From XYA12-FULL-58-9 sp001798605 (GTDB lineage Bacteria; Myxococcota; XYA12-FULL-58-9): 34,847 nt of DNA. This document shows positions 8,430-17,200 of this stretch, piece after piece. The stretch covers positions 1-34,847 of the forward strand of contig DAINMX010000044.1 in NCBI GenBank assembly GCA_036736205.1, written 5' to 3'. The position numbers and the translations under genes were made by a program. The first letter of the stretch is position 1. The number at the start of each line of letters is the position of its first letter. Below the pieces are notes generated by a model, which saw only the letters and a list, made by a program, of their open reading frames with translations, made no database searches and was not told the origin of the DNA.

Positions 8430-8448
8430 AAAAAAAACACGATACGTG
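8430..8448 (-). terminator. Weak candidate terminator/attenuator with T8 tract
   Basis: On the minus strand a 4-bp stem (CACG/CGTG, loop of three) is followed directly by eight T residues (A8 at 8430-8437 on the plus strand). It sits between the cyclic-nucleotide-binding gene and the giant FG-GAP gene. The stem is short, so only partial termination would be expected. Confidence 0.27.
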
Positions 8449-8449
8449 G

Positions 8450-8905
8450 CTAGAGTTTCTCTGCCAAACGACGGTTAACTTCGCGAAGCCGCGAGCTGAG
8501 GACCCTGGCAATATTCACCACGACCCAAGTAAAACCGTTGCGGAAATTCTTGGCGAAGATGTGAAGATTCTCGTTGGTGAGCTCGAGGAGAGTTGTGTCG
8601 TATTTTGCCCGAACAGTGGCACTACGATATTCCTTATCGATCAGCGACATCTCGCCGAAGAACATCGGCGCATCAAGAGTCGCGATTGCGGCCAGCTCGC
8701 CATCGGGCTTTTTCCGCATAATATCGACAGAGCCCGCAGCAATGACGAACAGCGCGTCACCCACATCACCTTCGTGAAAAACGATGTCGTTTTCTTTGAA
8801 ACGGCGAACACTGAATAGGTCCGCCACCATCGACAGCTCATTCGGCAATAGATTGTCGAACAGCGGCGACTCGGCCAGCATCTCTCGCTTGTTCTCGATC
8901 TCCAT
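8450..8905 (-). CDS. Stand-alone cyclic nucleotide-binding (CNB) domain protein
   Basis: 151 residues consisting almost only of a CNB domain (about 10-125) with a C-terminal helix; there is no helix-turn-helix, kinase or channel part. The phosphate-binding cassette FFGEMSLIDKEYRSATVRA retains Glu85 and Arg94, the residues that hold the ribose and phosphate of cAMP or cGMP in the family, so it is probably ligand-competent. FHEGDVGDALFVI is the usual preceding beta-roll. It lies 63 bp after the TonB_C protein and just before the giant FG-GAP gene, within the Agl/Glt-like cluster. A cytoplasmic regulatory or scaffold role for the machine is inferred from position only. Confidence 0.9.
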   Translation of the reverse strand: MEIENKREMLAESPLFDNLLPNELSMVADLFSVRRFKENDIVFHEGDVGDALFVIAAGSVDIMRKKPDGELAAIATLDAPMFFGEMSLIDKEYRSATVRAKYDTTLLELTNENLHIFAKNFRNGFTWVVVNIARVLSSRLREVNRRLAEKL

Positions 8906-8968
8906 GCCCCCTCAAATCACCGCATAACAGTCAAACAGGCAAGTGTCACAGTTGCCATGGGCAACCAT

Positions 8969-10342
8969 TCAACTCGCTGGGGTAAAGATGAACGGAAAGT
9001 TAACAGTCACACTTCCGCCATCGGGTTTGGGAAAACGCCAATGTCGAAGACGCGAAACGATGCAGTCGCCGACGGCATCTGAGCCCATCTTGTTAGAGGA
9101 CACCGACGCGTCTTCAATGGCACCGCTCGGGCCAATGGTAAACTCAATCTCAATTCTTCCTGTTAGCGTTGGGTCGCGTTTCAACTCGCGCTCATAGCAG
9201 TCCTGCACCATGCGTTTACGCGCCCGCACCACCTTGGCAATGGCTTCCTGATCGAGTGCGCCGTCAACCTCCGGGGTTGCCGTCGCCACTGAGCCAAGCC
9301 GCGTCTCCCGTTTGCCGCCGAGACCGACTTGTCCACCTCCGCTGGTTTGCAGTCCGCCAATCGACGCCTTGTCACCTGAACCACTGCCACGGGTGGTACG
9401 AGTGCTACCAGTCGCAAGCCCAACACCCGTGATGCCGTCAAAGGCTGCGTCGAGGTCGCCGCCAACACCACCGTCCCCGAACACGTCCGCCACAGCGCCA
9501 CTCGCTGCACCAATCCCTGTGGTACCCAGGATCGCCAGCATGCCCTTTCCGGCAATCGTCTGTTGAATCTTGGCTTTTCGGGCTGCCGCAACCTTGGCCT
9601 TGCCCGCTTCGTCCTTGGGTTTGTCGTCCTCGTCCTTCTTTTCCTGTTTGCGCTCACCACCTTCGCCCTTGGCTTCATCCTTGGGCTCTTTTTTCTCTTC
9701 TTTCTTGAGATCGGGGACGATGAGATCCGCCCACCGATCGTCTACGTCCTCAAGACTGAGCTTGGTCGGTCTCGGAGCGACCTGGAAATAGGCGATGATC
9801 GGCGCTTCCACAACAAATGCCGCCAAAAGTGCCGCAGTGTAAGGCCAATCAATCTTCTGCCAGATACTGCCACGAGCTGCGGCGGGTAGCTGTGGTCTTT
9901 TGGGAGCTGGAGGCGGCACAACAAATTGGAAGATGATCGTGACTTCACCGATGACAACCTTGCCACGGTGCTGATCACTCAACTCCAAACTGTAGAAGTC
10001 GCCCTTTTTCTTCAGGACCCCCTGGCTCTTCAGGGTGGCGAAATCGACGGGCTGGTTGGCCACCGACAATCGCCCGCGCATGCCTTCGGTGAGCACCAGC
10101 TCATATTGGCTGCCCTTGACAACGAACAGCTGATGCGTTTTCGGCAGCGAATTGTCCGCAATGACGAAGGTGTTTCTCGGACCGTAGCCGACACTCAAAG
10201 ACTCGCGGCGTCGAAGACGCTGCTCCTCAATGACTTTGCCACTTTGGACCACACACGCACGCAGAATCTTTGGGGGCGATTGTCTTCCGCGTGAAGTGGG
10301 CGGTTCCATAGCAGTCACTGGTGACGCCGATGTCTGCACCAT
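8969..10342 (-). CDS. FHA-like / TM / AgmX-PglI (TonB_C-type) energy-transducing protein, GltG-like
   Basis: 457 residues spanning the envelope. Residues 25-140 resemble an FHA fold (SVGYGPRNTFVIADNS, then SLPKTHQLF), although key positions look degenerate. A Pro-rich linker leads to a single membrane helix at about 168-186. Then come a Lys/Glu-rich tract (about 205-265), a Gly-rich tract to about 340, and a C-terminal domain (about 370-457) of the AgmX/PglI TonB-C-like type with VQDCYERELKRDP and a terminal FP..GG..VNFPF pattern. This FHA-TM-TonB_C layout is that of GltG in the M. xanthus gliding complex. It follows the two TolR genes, as expected for a TonB-like partner that carries proton-motor work across the periplasm. 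ATG 10342 is used; AGG lies about eight bases upstream. Confidence 0.85.
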   Translation of the reverse strand: MVQTSASPVTAMEPPTSRGRQSPPKILRACVVQSGKVIEEQRLRRRESLSVGYGPRNTFVIADNSLPKTHQLFVVKGSQYELVLTEGMRGRLSVANQPVDFATLKSQGVLKKKGDFYSLELSDQHRGKVVIGEVTIIFQFVVPPPAPKRPQLPAAARGSIWQKIDWPYTAALLAAFVVEAPIIAYFQVAPRPTKLSLEDVDDRWADLIVPDLKKEEKKEPKDEAKGEGGERKQEKKDEDDKPKDEAGKAKVAAARKAKIQQTIAGKGMLAILGTTGIGAASGAVADVFGDGGVGGDLDAAFDGITGVGLATGSTRTTRGSGSGDKASIGGLQTSGGGQVGLGGKRETRLGSVATATPEVDGALDQEAIAKVVRARKRMVQDCYERELKRDPTLTGRIEIEFTIGPSGAIEDASVSSNKMGSDAVGDCIVSRLRHWRFPKPDGGSVTVNFPFIFTPAS

Positions 10343-10381
10343 ACCCCTACCTGCGGGCAGCCGAAACTGCGGCCGAACCCG

Positions 10382-10966
10382 TTAAGACTCCAGTTTGATG
10401 ACAGCGAACTTGAACTTGCTAAACTGCGCCTGCCCCGCGGTGTACATCACCTGTGACAACAGACTAAACGGGACATGTCGGTCCGCAATGATCGTCACAA
10501 TTTCGGTGAACTTCGCGTCCGCCCGCACTTTGGCAATGCGTTTCTGCTTGTCCACTTCCTCTTGAAGCTGTTGGAACAGCGGATCAATGAGGAAGCCGCC
10601 ACTTGATCGATCCGACTCGGACACCATCCCGTTTTCCATGTCGATGACCTTCGTGTCGTCGACAAGAATATTGCTCAACGTGACCGTCACCGCCGTAGAG
10701 TCGGCTGGGTCGATCATCGACTGTGAAAACGGCAACTTCAAATCCTTCGCCTGTTTGAGCTGCACCGGACTGTCCGAGTAGCTCTTGATCAGAAACACCA
10801 AGATAATCGTCATGATGTCCATGAGCGAAGTGATAGACAATCCTCCCGGCTCCGTTAGCACCCGACGCTTGCGCTTCTTCCGGCTTCCTCCTGGAGGTGC
10901 CGCAAAGGAGCTTGGATCTGGCAGCTCATTGATTTCCTGCGGAATATCTTGCTGTGCATCACTCAT
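10382..10966 (-). CDS. TolR/ExbD family protein (second TolR, Asp retained)
   Basis: 194 residues with a basic cytoplasmic N-terminus (SRKKRKRR), one membrane helix at about 44-62 and a periplasmic domain. The helix contains SITSLMDIMTIIL: Asp50 aligns with the proton-carrying Asp of TolR (Asp23 in E. coli). Its long soluble tail ends ...FAVIKLES, fitting the usual TolR/ExbD beta-strand end. GGGAGAG lies just before the ATG. It is separated by 56 bp from the first TolR and by 39 bp from the GltG-like gene. Two TolR-type partners for one TolQ is the arrangement of AglR/AglQ/AglS in M. xanthus; this one is the likely proton-conducting member. Confidence 0.9.
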   Translation of the reverse strand: MSDAQQDIPQEINELPDPSSFAAPPGGSRKKRKRRVLTEPGGLSITSLMDIMTIILVFLIKSYSDSPVQLKQAKDLKLPFSQSMIDPADSTAVTVTLSNILVDDTKVIDMENGMVSESDRSSGGFLIDPLFQQLQEEVDKQKRIAKVRADAKFTEIVTIIADRHVPFSLLSQVMYTAGQAQFSKFKFAVIKLES

Positions 10967-11022
10967 TCAACTCTCCCATGCTGCCGCCAACCGGCCGCGC
11001 CCTGTATGTCGTGAACTCAGGC

Positions 11023-11667
11023 TCATGACATGCCGGGGCTTAGCACCACCTCATCAAAAAGCGTCCGCATCTCGCCGCCTGCATCCTTTACCTCACGACT
11101 CGCATCCATGACGTCGGTCAAAGACTCGTAGTCGGTGTCGGCCTCCGCGGCAATAATGATACGGCGTTCGTCGGGAAATGCATCTTTGATCTCGATGAGC
11201 TTTTTGGCCAGCGCCTCATTGTCGTAAATCCAGAAGGAGCGGGCCCCCGTCTCACCCTCTTTGCAATTGCCCGCAGCCTTGTTCTTGGCGCGAGGCGGCG
11301 GCACTGTGTTTGCGAATTTGCCGCAATCGACGCTCTTCTGTACGATTGGAATGGTCGGACCCGACTTGCCTTCGGCCGCTTCTTCCTCACCGCCCAGAAC
11401 TCCCCCCGACCCGGCCACCGTGTAACCTTTGTCAGTGATGGTTACCGTCAAGTTCAACGGCGGCTTGTCCGGCTTGTCTTGCGGCTGATCCTGCTCAGGC
11501 GCTGAGCCTATCGCTGGGGCCGCAACGTTGATAACCGCAATTTCGACGAACGCAGCAGAGACGAGCAGAACGGGAATCAAGATGGCGATGAGATTCATCA
11601 TCGGCGTCAGATTGATCTCCATGTCCGCTTCTTTGAAGTTTCGCCTCTCCGACGGCTTCCTTGCCAT
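11023..11667 (-). CDS. TolR/ExbD family protein (first TolR, Asn in place of the channel Asp)
   Basis: 214 residues starting MARKPSERR at ATG 11667, chosen over the upstream ATG at 11691 because GAGGTG lies about five bases before it. The segment EINLTPMMNLIAIL aligns without gaps to the TolR motif, but Asn25 stands where E. coli TolR has Asp23, which is required for proton conduction. The membrane helix is about 24-46. The periplasmic part carries an acidic/Gly insertion, two cysteines (in VDCGKF and GNCKEG), and a C-terminal TolR-like region (RIIIAAEADTDYE). It is 57 bp from the TolQ gene, with a hairpin between them. It may be a structural rather than ion-conducting subunit. Confidence 0.9.
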   Translation of the reverse strand: MARKPSERRNFKEADMEINLTPMMNLIAILIPVLLVSAAFVEIAVINVAAPAIGSAPEQDQPQDKPDKPPLNLTVTITDKGYTVAGSGGVLGGEEEAAEGKSGPTIPIVQKSVDCGKFANTVPPPRAKNKAAGNCKEGETGARSFWIYDNEALAKKLIEIKDAFPDERRIIIAAEADTDYESLTDVMDASREVKDAGGEMRTLFDEVVLSPGMS

Positions 11668-11681
11668 GGAACACCTCACGT

Positions 11682-11701
11682 CTCCACACATCAGTGTGGA
11701 G
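11682..11701 (-). promoter_or_regulatory. Intercistronic hairpin between tolQ-like and first tolR-like genes
   Basis: CTCCACAC and GTGTGGAG form a perfect 8-bp stem with a four-base loop, in the 57-bp gap between the two genes. Only about five bases separate it from the GAGGTG ribosome-binding site. No T-run follows, so it is not an intrinsic terminator. It could mark mRNA processing, block 3' decay or tune translation of the TolR gene. Confidence 0.55.
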
Positions 11702-11724
11702 GCTCATACTACACACTCAAACGC

Positions 11725-12378
11725 TCAACGGTCGAGGGGGCTCTGAGCACCCTTGCCACGGGAAACCAAGAGATTTTGCAACTTGACCGAATACTGGTCA
11801 ATCTCGTCGATGATCTTCTTCGAAACGTTGTTCAAGAAGATGTAAGCGAACAATGTGGGGATCGCGACGATGAGTCCGAAGCCCGTCGTGTTCATGGCGA
11901 TGGAGATCGACGCGGTCAACATGGCGGTCTTCATGTCTGGTGGTGCATGGGCAACTGCCTCGAACGCGTCGATCAGACCCATGATGGTTCCGAGCAATCC
12001 GAGCAAGGTGGCGATATTCGCAACCTGCTGCAAAGTCCCAGTGCGCTTGGTGATGTTCGGGATGACCTCGAGGGTCGCCTCTTCCACCGCGTTGGCTATC
12101 TCGATCTCGCCCTTGTTGGCGCGGGTGAGACCCGCCTTGATCACCTTGGGCAGTGCAGCCGATGGTGCGGCGTTACAAAGCTTGATGGCACGATCGATGT
12201 TGTTAGCCATCACCAGCTTCTGGATCTGTGCCATGAACTGATTGGCGTTGATGTTGTACTTGAAGAACAAGAAGATAAAACGCTCAACAGCAATCGCAAT
12301 GCCGAACACCGAGACGAGCGAGATGGGGTGCATAAAGAAGCCCCCCTCAGTGTAAAATTTTGCCATTTCTCCAAGCAT
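11725..12378 (-). CDS. TolQ/ExbB/MotA-family proton channel protein, AglR-like
   Basis: 217 residues with the three-helix TolQ/ExbB layout: TM1 about 14-38 (FFMHPISLVSVFGIAIAVER), a cytoplasmic loop, TM2 about 118-138 (ATLLGLLGTIMGLIDAF) and TM3 about 155-182 (ending in VAIPTLFAYIFL). The LLGLLGTIMGLI and AIPTL motifs are typical of the family. Helices 2 and 3 form the pore that, with TolR, turns proton flow into motion. AGGAG is seven bases before the ATG. It is followed by two TolR-type genes and the GltG-like TonB_C protein, matching the AglR-AglQ-AglS set plus Glt partner. Identity as AglR rather than a housekeeping TolQ is inferred from context. Confidence 0.93.
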   Translation of the reverse strand: MLGEMAKFYTEGGFFMHPISLVSVFGIAIAVERFIFLFFKYNINANQFMAQIQKLVMANNIDRAIKLCNAAPSAALPKVIKAGLTRANKGEIEIANAVEEATLEVIPNITKRTGTLQQVANIATLLGLLGTIMGLIDAFEAVAHAPPDMKTAMLTASISIAMNTTGFGLIVAIPTLFAYIFLNNVSKKIIDEIDQYSVKLQNLLVSRGKGAQSPLDR

Positions 12379-12459
12379 CCCGAACTCCTCCTAGTTGTGG
12401 GCCGTTGCTGTTGCCCATGTCGCCTAAATTGCCAATGTCAAACCGTTGACGAAAGCAAA

Positions 12460-12723
12460 TCAAAAAGGGTCCTTCTCCACTGACTCGAGAATCTTGGGAA
12501 TGAAGCTCTGCTTCAGCTCAAGACCCTCAAAGTTCAAATTACTGCGCTGCAAAATATAAAAGGCCTGGGGTTTCTGGATCCTACCTTCGACCTTGATCGC
12601 CTCCAACCTTATTACCTTTCGTCTGGGTTGATTCTGCGCCCGTGCAGAACCGATGGACCCAATCGAAAGCGCGATAATAAGCGCATAGGCCCCCATCACC
12701 GCAAGTAGTTTCTGGTCTCTCAT
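12460..12723 (-). CDS. Small exported protein of unknown function (87 aa)
   Basis: Starts MRDQKLLAVMGAYALII, a clear signal peptide with likely cleavage near SARA. The mature part is only about 60 residues: a basic RRKVIRLEAIKVEGRIQKP segment, then FYILQRSNLNFEGLELKQSF. I chose ATG 12723, eight bases after GAGG; the ATG at 12729 is too close to it, and the open frame upstream overlaps the TPR lipoprotein gene. It begins about 10 bp after that gene's stop and lies 81 bp before the TolQ gene, so it belongs to the cluster. It is similar in size and place to the small unassigned Glt-type components, but I cannot name it. The KVEGRIQKP motif hints at an outer-membrane or TonB-related contact; that is speculation. 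Confidence 0.75.
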   Translation of the reverse strand: MRDQKLLAVMGAYALIIALSIGSIGSARAQNQPRRKVIRLEAIKVEGRIQKPQAFYILQRSNLNFEGLELKQSFIPKILESVEKDPF

Positions 12724-12733
12724 TCTCATTACC

Positions 12734-14227
12734 TCAAACACCGCCCGTTTCAGGGGCATCTGCGGGCTTGACGGGTGTGCCGTTTTGGTCCTTGGAAGGC
12801 TTCTTCGCAGGTGAATCAGATCCGGATTCAGGGACGACCTCGCCGCCGAGATCATCTGTCGGCTCTTCGGTGCTTGCATCACCTTTGTTCGATTCGGCCT
12901 GGACGTCTGGTTTGGTTTCTTGATTGGCATTCTCTGCCGCTTCTTGCTTCTTCTTCGCGTCCTTCTCCTCGCGCTCTTTGGCTCGATCGCGCCGCTTTTC
13001 CTCCTGCTCGATGGCCTTTTCCGCGGTGCCGATGTGTTCAGCGATCTCCTCCCGCTCAGCGCTACTCACGGAAACCTTGGACTCATAGGACTTCAAATAA
13101 CCGATGCACTCTTGGTACCGAGCGATCATATCTTTGTCTGGAATCTCGTTGTCAAGATACAGGACTCCCAGATTGAAGAGTGCCTGGGGTGCACCGCCAC
13201 CTAATTCGAGCGCCTTTTTGTAGGAGGTCTCAGCCTCGACGATGCGCTGGTCGCCACGATAGGCGTTGCCGAGATTGAGATAGTATTGCGGCCGCCCCGT
13301 CTCCATGGCGACAGCCTTCTCCAAGACCTCTGTGGCGCCCTTGAACGCCCCGACCTCGTTGCGTAGAGCCCCCAGGTTGTTGAGAATTGCTGGCACGCCT
13401 GGATTGGCTGCGGCGGCACGCTCAAAGGCCTGCACGGCCAGGGCCTTCTCATCCTTCGCCACGAGCACGAGCCCTAACTCTGAGAAAGCCTCACCGAGCT
13501 GGTCATCAATATCAATGGCTTGATTGAGGGCCATGGTGGCGAGCTCATACATCTCCTTGCGCCGATACATCATGCCCATGGCAAGCATCGCCCGAGCGTT
13601 GCGCTCGTCCTCCTGCAGAACTTTGATTGCGTTGTCTATTGCTGCATCGAACTTGCCAACCCGCGCCAACACCACAGCCAGAGCTGACCGCACCATGACA
13701 CCCGAATCCAGGTGCTTGGTCAAAATCTCCTCGGCACCCACCAGATCGCCTCGGCGAACCTTGAGAGACGAGAGCCCGACCACCGCTGGACCGAATCCTG
13801 GGCGAGCGCTGAGCGCATTCTGATAGGCCTTCTCCGCATCCGCAAAACGCGACTGTTCTTCGAGGAGAGCCCCTGCATTGTAGGAGGCCAGGTACAGCTC
13901 CGGACTTTCGCTGGCTGCGCGCTGAAACTCCAGAAGGGCTCCATCGATATCGCGTCCAATCAACATGAGTCCCTTCTCATAGGCTGAGCGAGCCGCAGGG
14001 CTCACGCGCTCGAGAATATTTGCCTCTTCCTTCGCTGCATCCGCCGCCGTGGCCTCTGCAGCCGGAGCCTCCTGCTTCGACTCGACAGATTCCACCGGCA
14101 CCGGCTCGACTGACCCAACCGGCGTCGGCGCGGCCTCCACAGGCGGTGCCTGGGTCTCGGGAGCGCAGGCCGCCACCATGACTATCGCAGCGAGCAAAAC
14201 GAACCGGACAGGCATCATCGACAACAT
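12734..14227 (-). CDS. TPR lipoprotein, GltE/AglT-like
   Basis: About 497 residues. A lipoprotein signal ends at Cys21 (VMVAAC lipobox); the next residue is Ala, compatible with outer-membrane sorting. An Ala/Glu/Pro linker precedes eight to ten TPR units over roughly residues 75-390, with recognisable forms such as PQALFNLGVLYLDN and YYLNLGNAYRGD. The last 100 residues are a Lys/Glu coil then an acidic/Pro disordered tail. The M. xanthus gliding protein GltE (AglT) is an outer-membrane TPR lipoprotein beside the same kind of TolQR and TPR genes. The start used is ATG 14227, about 11 bases after GGAGG; the frame continues to GTG 14248, which overlaps the previous stop and lacks a ribosome-binding site. 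Confidence 0.87.
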   Translation of the reverse strand: MLSMMPVRFVLLAAIVMVAACAPETQAPPVEAAPTPVGSVEPVPVESVESKQEAPAAEATAADAAKEEANILERVSPAARSAYEKGLMLIGRDIDGALLEFQRAASESPELYLASYNAGALLEEQSRFADAEKAYQNALSARPGFGPAVVGLSSLKVRRGDLVGAEEILTKHLDSGVMVRSALAVVLARVGKFDAAIDNAIKVLQEDERNARAMLAMGMMYRRKEMYELATMALNQAIDIDDQLGEAFSELGLVLVAKDEKALAVQAFERAAAANPGVPAILNNLGALRNEVGAFKGATEVLEKAVAMETGRPQYYLNLGNAYRGDQRIVEAETSYKKALELGGGAPQALFNLGVLYLDNEIPDKDMIARYQECIGYLKSYESKVSVSSAEREEIAEHIGTAEKAIEQEEKRRDRAKEREEKDAKKKQEAAENANQETKPDVQAESNKGDASTEEPTDDLGGEVVPESGSDSPAKKPSKDQNGTPVKPADAPETGGV

Positions 14228-14244
14228 GTTCTCACCATCCTCCA

Positions 14245-17200
14245 TCACGGGGCTGGGGCTGGGGGTGGAGGAGGTGGGGGTGGAGGAGGCAACATTGCTT
14301 CGGGCTGCACCGGCTCGATTGGCGTTGCCGCAGGCTCGATTGGCGTTGCCACCGGCAGAGCAGCGGGGGTCGCGGGTGCCGCCGAAGGCACAGGGCTCTC
14401 CTCTTCAGGCTCCGACCTTGGGGTCGGCGCAGGTGTTGGCGCTGGTGGTGTAGGTGCAGTTTCAGGCGCCTGGGTCGGTTCAAAAATCTTGCCATTGGAA
14501 TCGACGATTGGCGGCGCAGAAACCACGAGATCGTCCACGTACGTCTTTGCGTCTTTTTGCAATGGCCACTCACGACGCCGGAGCTTGTTGAGGGCAACCA
14601 AGGTTCGTTTCGTCCACTTGTTTGCCACCTGGAACTCACGTGCCCGGCTGATGGTTGTTTCGAAGGCGGACACAGCCTTGTCTTCAATGGTAATGGCCTT
14701 GTCTTCGAGTGCAACCTTGTACTGGTCACAGACCTCCTCGACACTCCAACCCCCGCCCTTCGCAGCCCGTTTGACATCAGCAGGGCAGGGAGCAGCCAAA
14801 ATCGCCTCGGCGAACTTTTGATACAACTGGCCGATACGGAACAACGACGCCAAGGTCCAATCAATCTGTTTGAACGACAGGATGTCCTTGTATGAAGTCT
14901 CGACCTTCTTGAGCGCTTCGGCCTTTTTCTGTAACGCCTTCTGTTGTTGCTTGCCGTTGCCTTCGATCTTGAGTTTGTCGAATCGGGCAAAATCTCGCTC
15001 GACCAGCGCAAATTGGGCTTCCGCAGCAAAGGGCGCAGCTTTCGTCTTGTCGGCCGACCGCTGAAAGGTCTTCACCACCAGTTGGTAGTGTTGGACCGCA
15101 TCTTTCTCTTTGCGCTGGTTCTCGTAGGTCTTGGCCATCTTGAGATAGGCCTCGACAACCTTGTCGGCGTGTGCCGCATTTCCACGATATTTCTTGACGA
15201 AGGTTGTGTAGGTCGAAATCACCCGCTGACCGTCGCCCATTTTTTCGTACACCGCCCCCGCTCGAAAACACACCGCCGGAGCGTCGTCGCGGTTGGGGAA
15301 GAGCTTGCAGTAGCGTTGATACTGGACGGCCGAGCGTTCGTAGTCCTGAGTGTTCTCCAGTGAGAGAGCGGCGTTATAGATCGAATCGGCCCGCCGATCG
15401 CTCTTTGGGTAGTTCTCAACAAGTTTGAGATACGACTCGATTGCCTTGGGGAAATCGAAGAAGCGCTCCGCGTTGAGCCCAACCCTAAACAACGCCGTGT
15501 CTGCCAAGGGTGACTTCGGCCGCTCCTTGACCAGGCGCTCGTACAACTTCGACGCAGAGTCATAGCGTTTCACTTTTTCGAAGTTGACCGCTGCGTTGTT
15601 GAGGGCTGAATCGACGAACTGAGTGTCGGGGTTCTCCTCGATGAGCTTGAGGTACATCTCCGCCGCCGCCTCCCATTCACCCTTGGTGTCGAGATCTTCG
15701 GCGAGCTTGAACATGGCACCTGTCTTGAATTTTACGAGATCCCCGGCAAAGGCCTTGCGTCCTGGAGTCGACGAGCGTTCCAGCAAAGAACGGGTGAACT
15801 TCTCGACAGCGGCAAAGTCTTTCTGCGCCAAGTAAGACTCGATGATCAGGTTGGACGCAAACTCAGCGACCTCGTGCTGCGGAAACACCTCAAGTATCGC
15901 TTGAAACCGAGACCGAGCCTCGTCAAGGTGATCGTGGGTGTAATAGATTTCGGCGGCCTTGTAGAGCACCTTGGGCACTTTTTCATCGATGGGTGCCACC
16001 GCCGCGTAACGGTCTGAGGCATCGACGAGATTGCGACGAATCTCGGGGATTTCCTGCGGCGCAATGGCCTGACCCTCGGGCCGATCGCTGCTCTTGAGCA
16101 CCTTGGGCGCTGCAAAGACACCTTGGCTCTCAAGCAACTTGATCTGGTTTTCATAGGAGAGAATGATACTGAATGCTGACTGCTCGCGGAACTTGTCGTC
16201 GGCATTGGAATCCCGAACCAGGATGTACTGCTCGGCCGCGCTTTCGAACTGCAGCGAGTAATACAAAGACTCTGCGTAGTAGAATCGCAGCTCGTACAAC
16301 TGTCGATCATGCGGAAAACGCCGCAGATAGTCGCCGTAGGCTTGAGCCGCTTCTTGATACGATGACTTGGCAAGCTCGATCTTACCCGCTTGCTTGTGAA
16401 TCTGCGCTTGTTTGTGGTGAAACAAAGCAGCAGAGTACAAAGACTTGCGGGTCAGCTCGACCGCGTTCTTGACAGCGTCCTCATTGTCGCGATGCTTCTC
16501 GAACCACGGACTGCCCTCTGAGTAACTGCGCGCGAGGAAGGCGCGGGCCAGAGCGGCGGATTCGAAGTTGCGGTTTCGTTCATGCGCCTCAATCAACTTT
16601 TCCTGGATCAAGGGAGCGTCAACGTGGTCACCGAATCGTTCTTGCACCACGGTGTACACGGCGACGGCATCGGCGAAACGGGTTTGGTCCATGTAGACGT
16701 CACCAAGTCCGGCGATCAGCTCACGGTCGTAGGGTTTTTCCCCGTTCTTTTGGAGAAGCTGCAACAGCTTGTCGAGGCTTCCCCACTGTTCATCGGCATA
16801 AGAAATGGCAACGTATTGCACCGACTCCTGGTGCAGCTCACCACCGCGTTCTTTGCCCTCGGCTTTGGTCTTCACGTTGAAATCCAGAAGCTCGACGAAG
16901 GTGTCTACCGCCTTCTGGAACTCCTCGGGTGACCGCTCGGGATCCGCCAATCGATAATGGGTCCAAGCGAGCTTGTACATCGCCTTGTCGTAGAACGGAC
17001 TGTCGTAGTGGCCGAGAACCTTTGAATACGCATCCAACGCAAGTTGCAACTCGTTGGCAGAGAAGTAGTACTCACCGATGCGGGTCCAGACCTCGGCGGC
17101 GAAGCGTGAGTCGGGGTATCGCTCGACCATCTCAAGGTAGACGTCGACGGCGCGCTCTTCCTCCCCCTGCTCACCAAGGCAATAGCCCAACAGGTAATAG

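Noticed and set aside
11725..12378. Calling TolQ/TolR here the housekeeping Tol-Pal system
   Set aside because: No TolA, TolB or Pal follows; two TolR genes, an FHA-like/TonB_C protein and TPR proteins fit the Agl/Glt type better.
12436..12441. Perfect TTGACA before the TolQ gene
   Set aside because: No acceptable -10 element at 16 to 18 bp; most likely chance.
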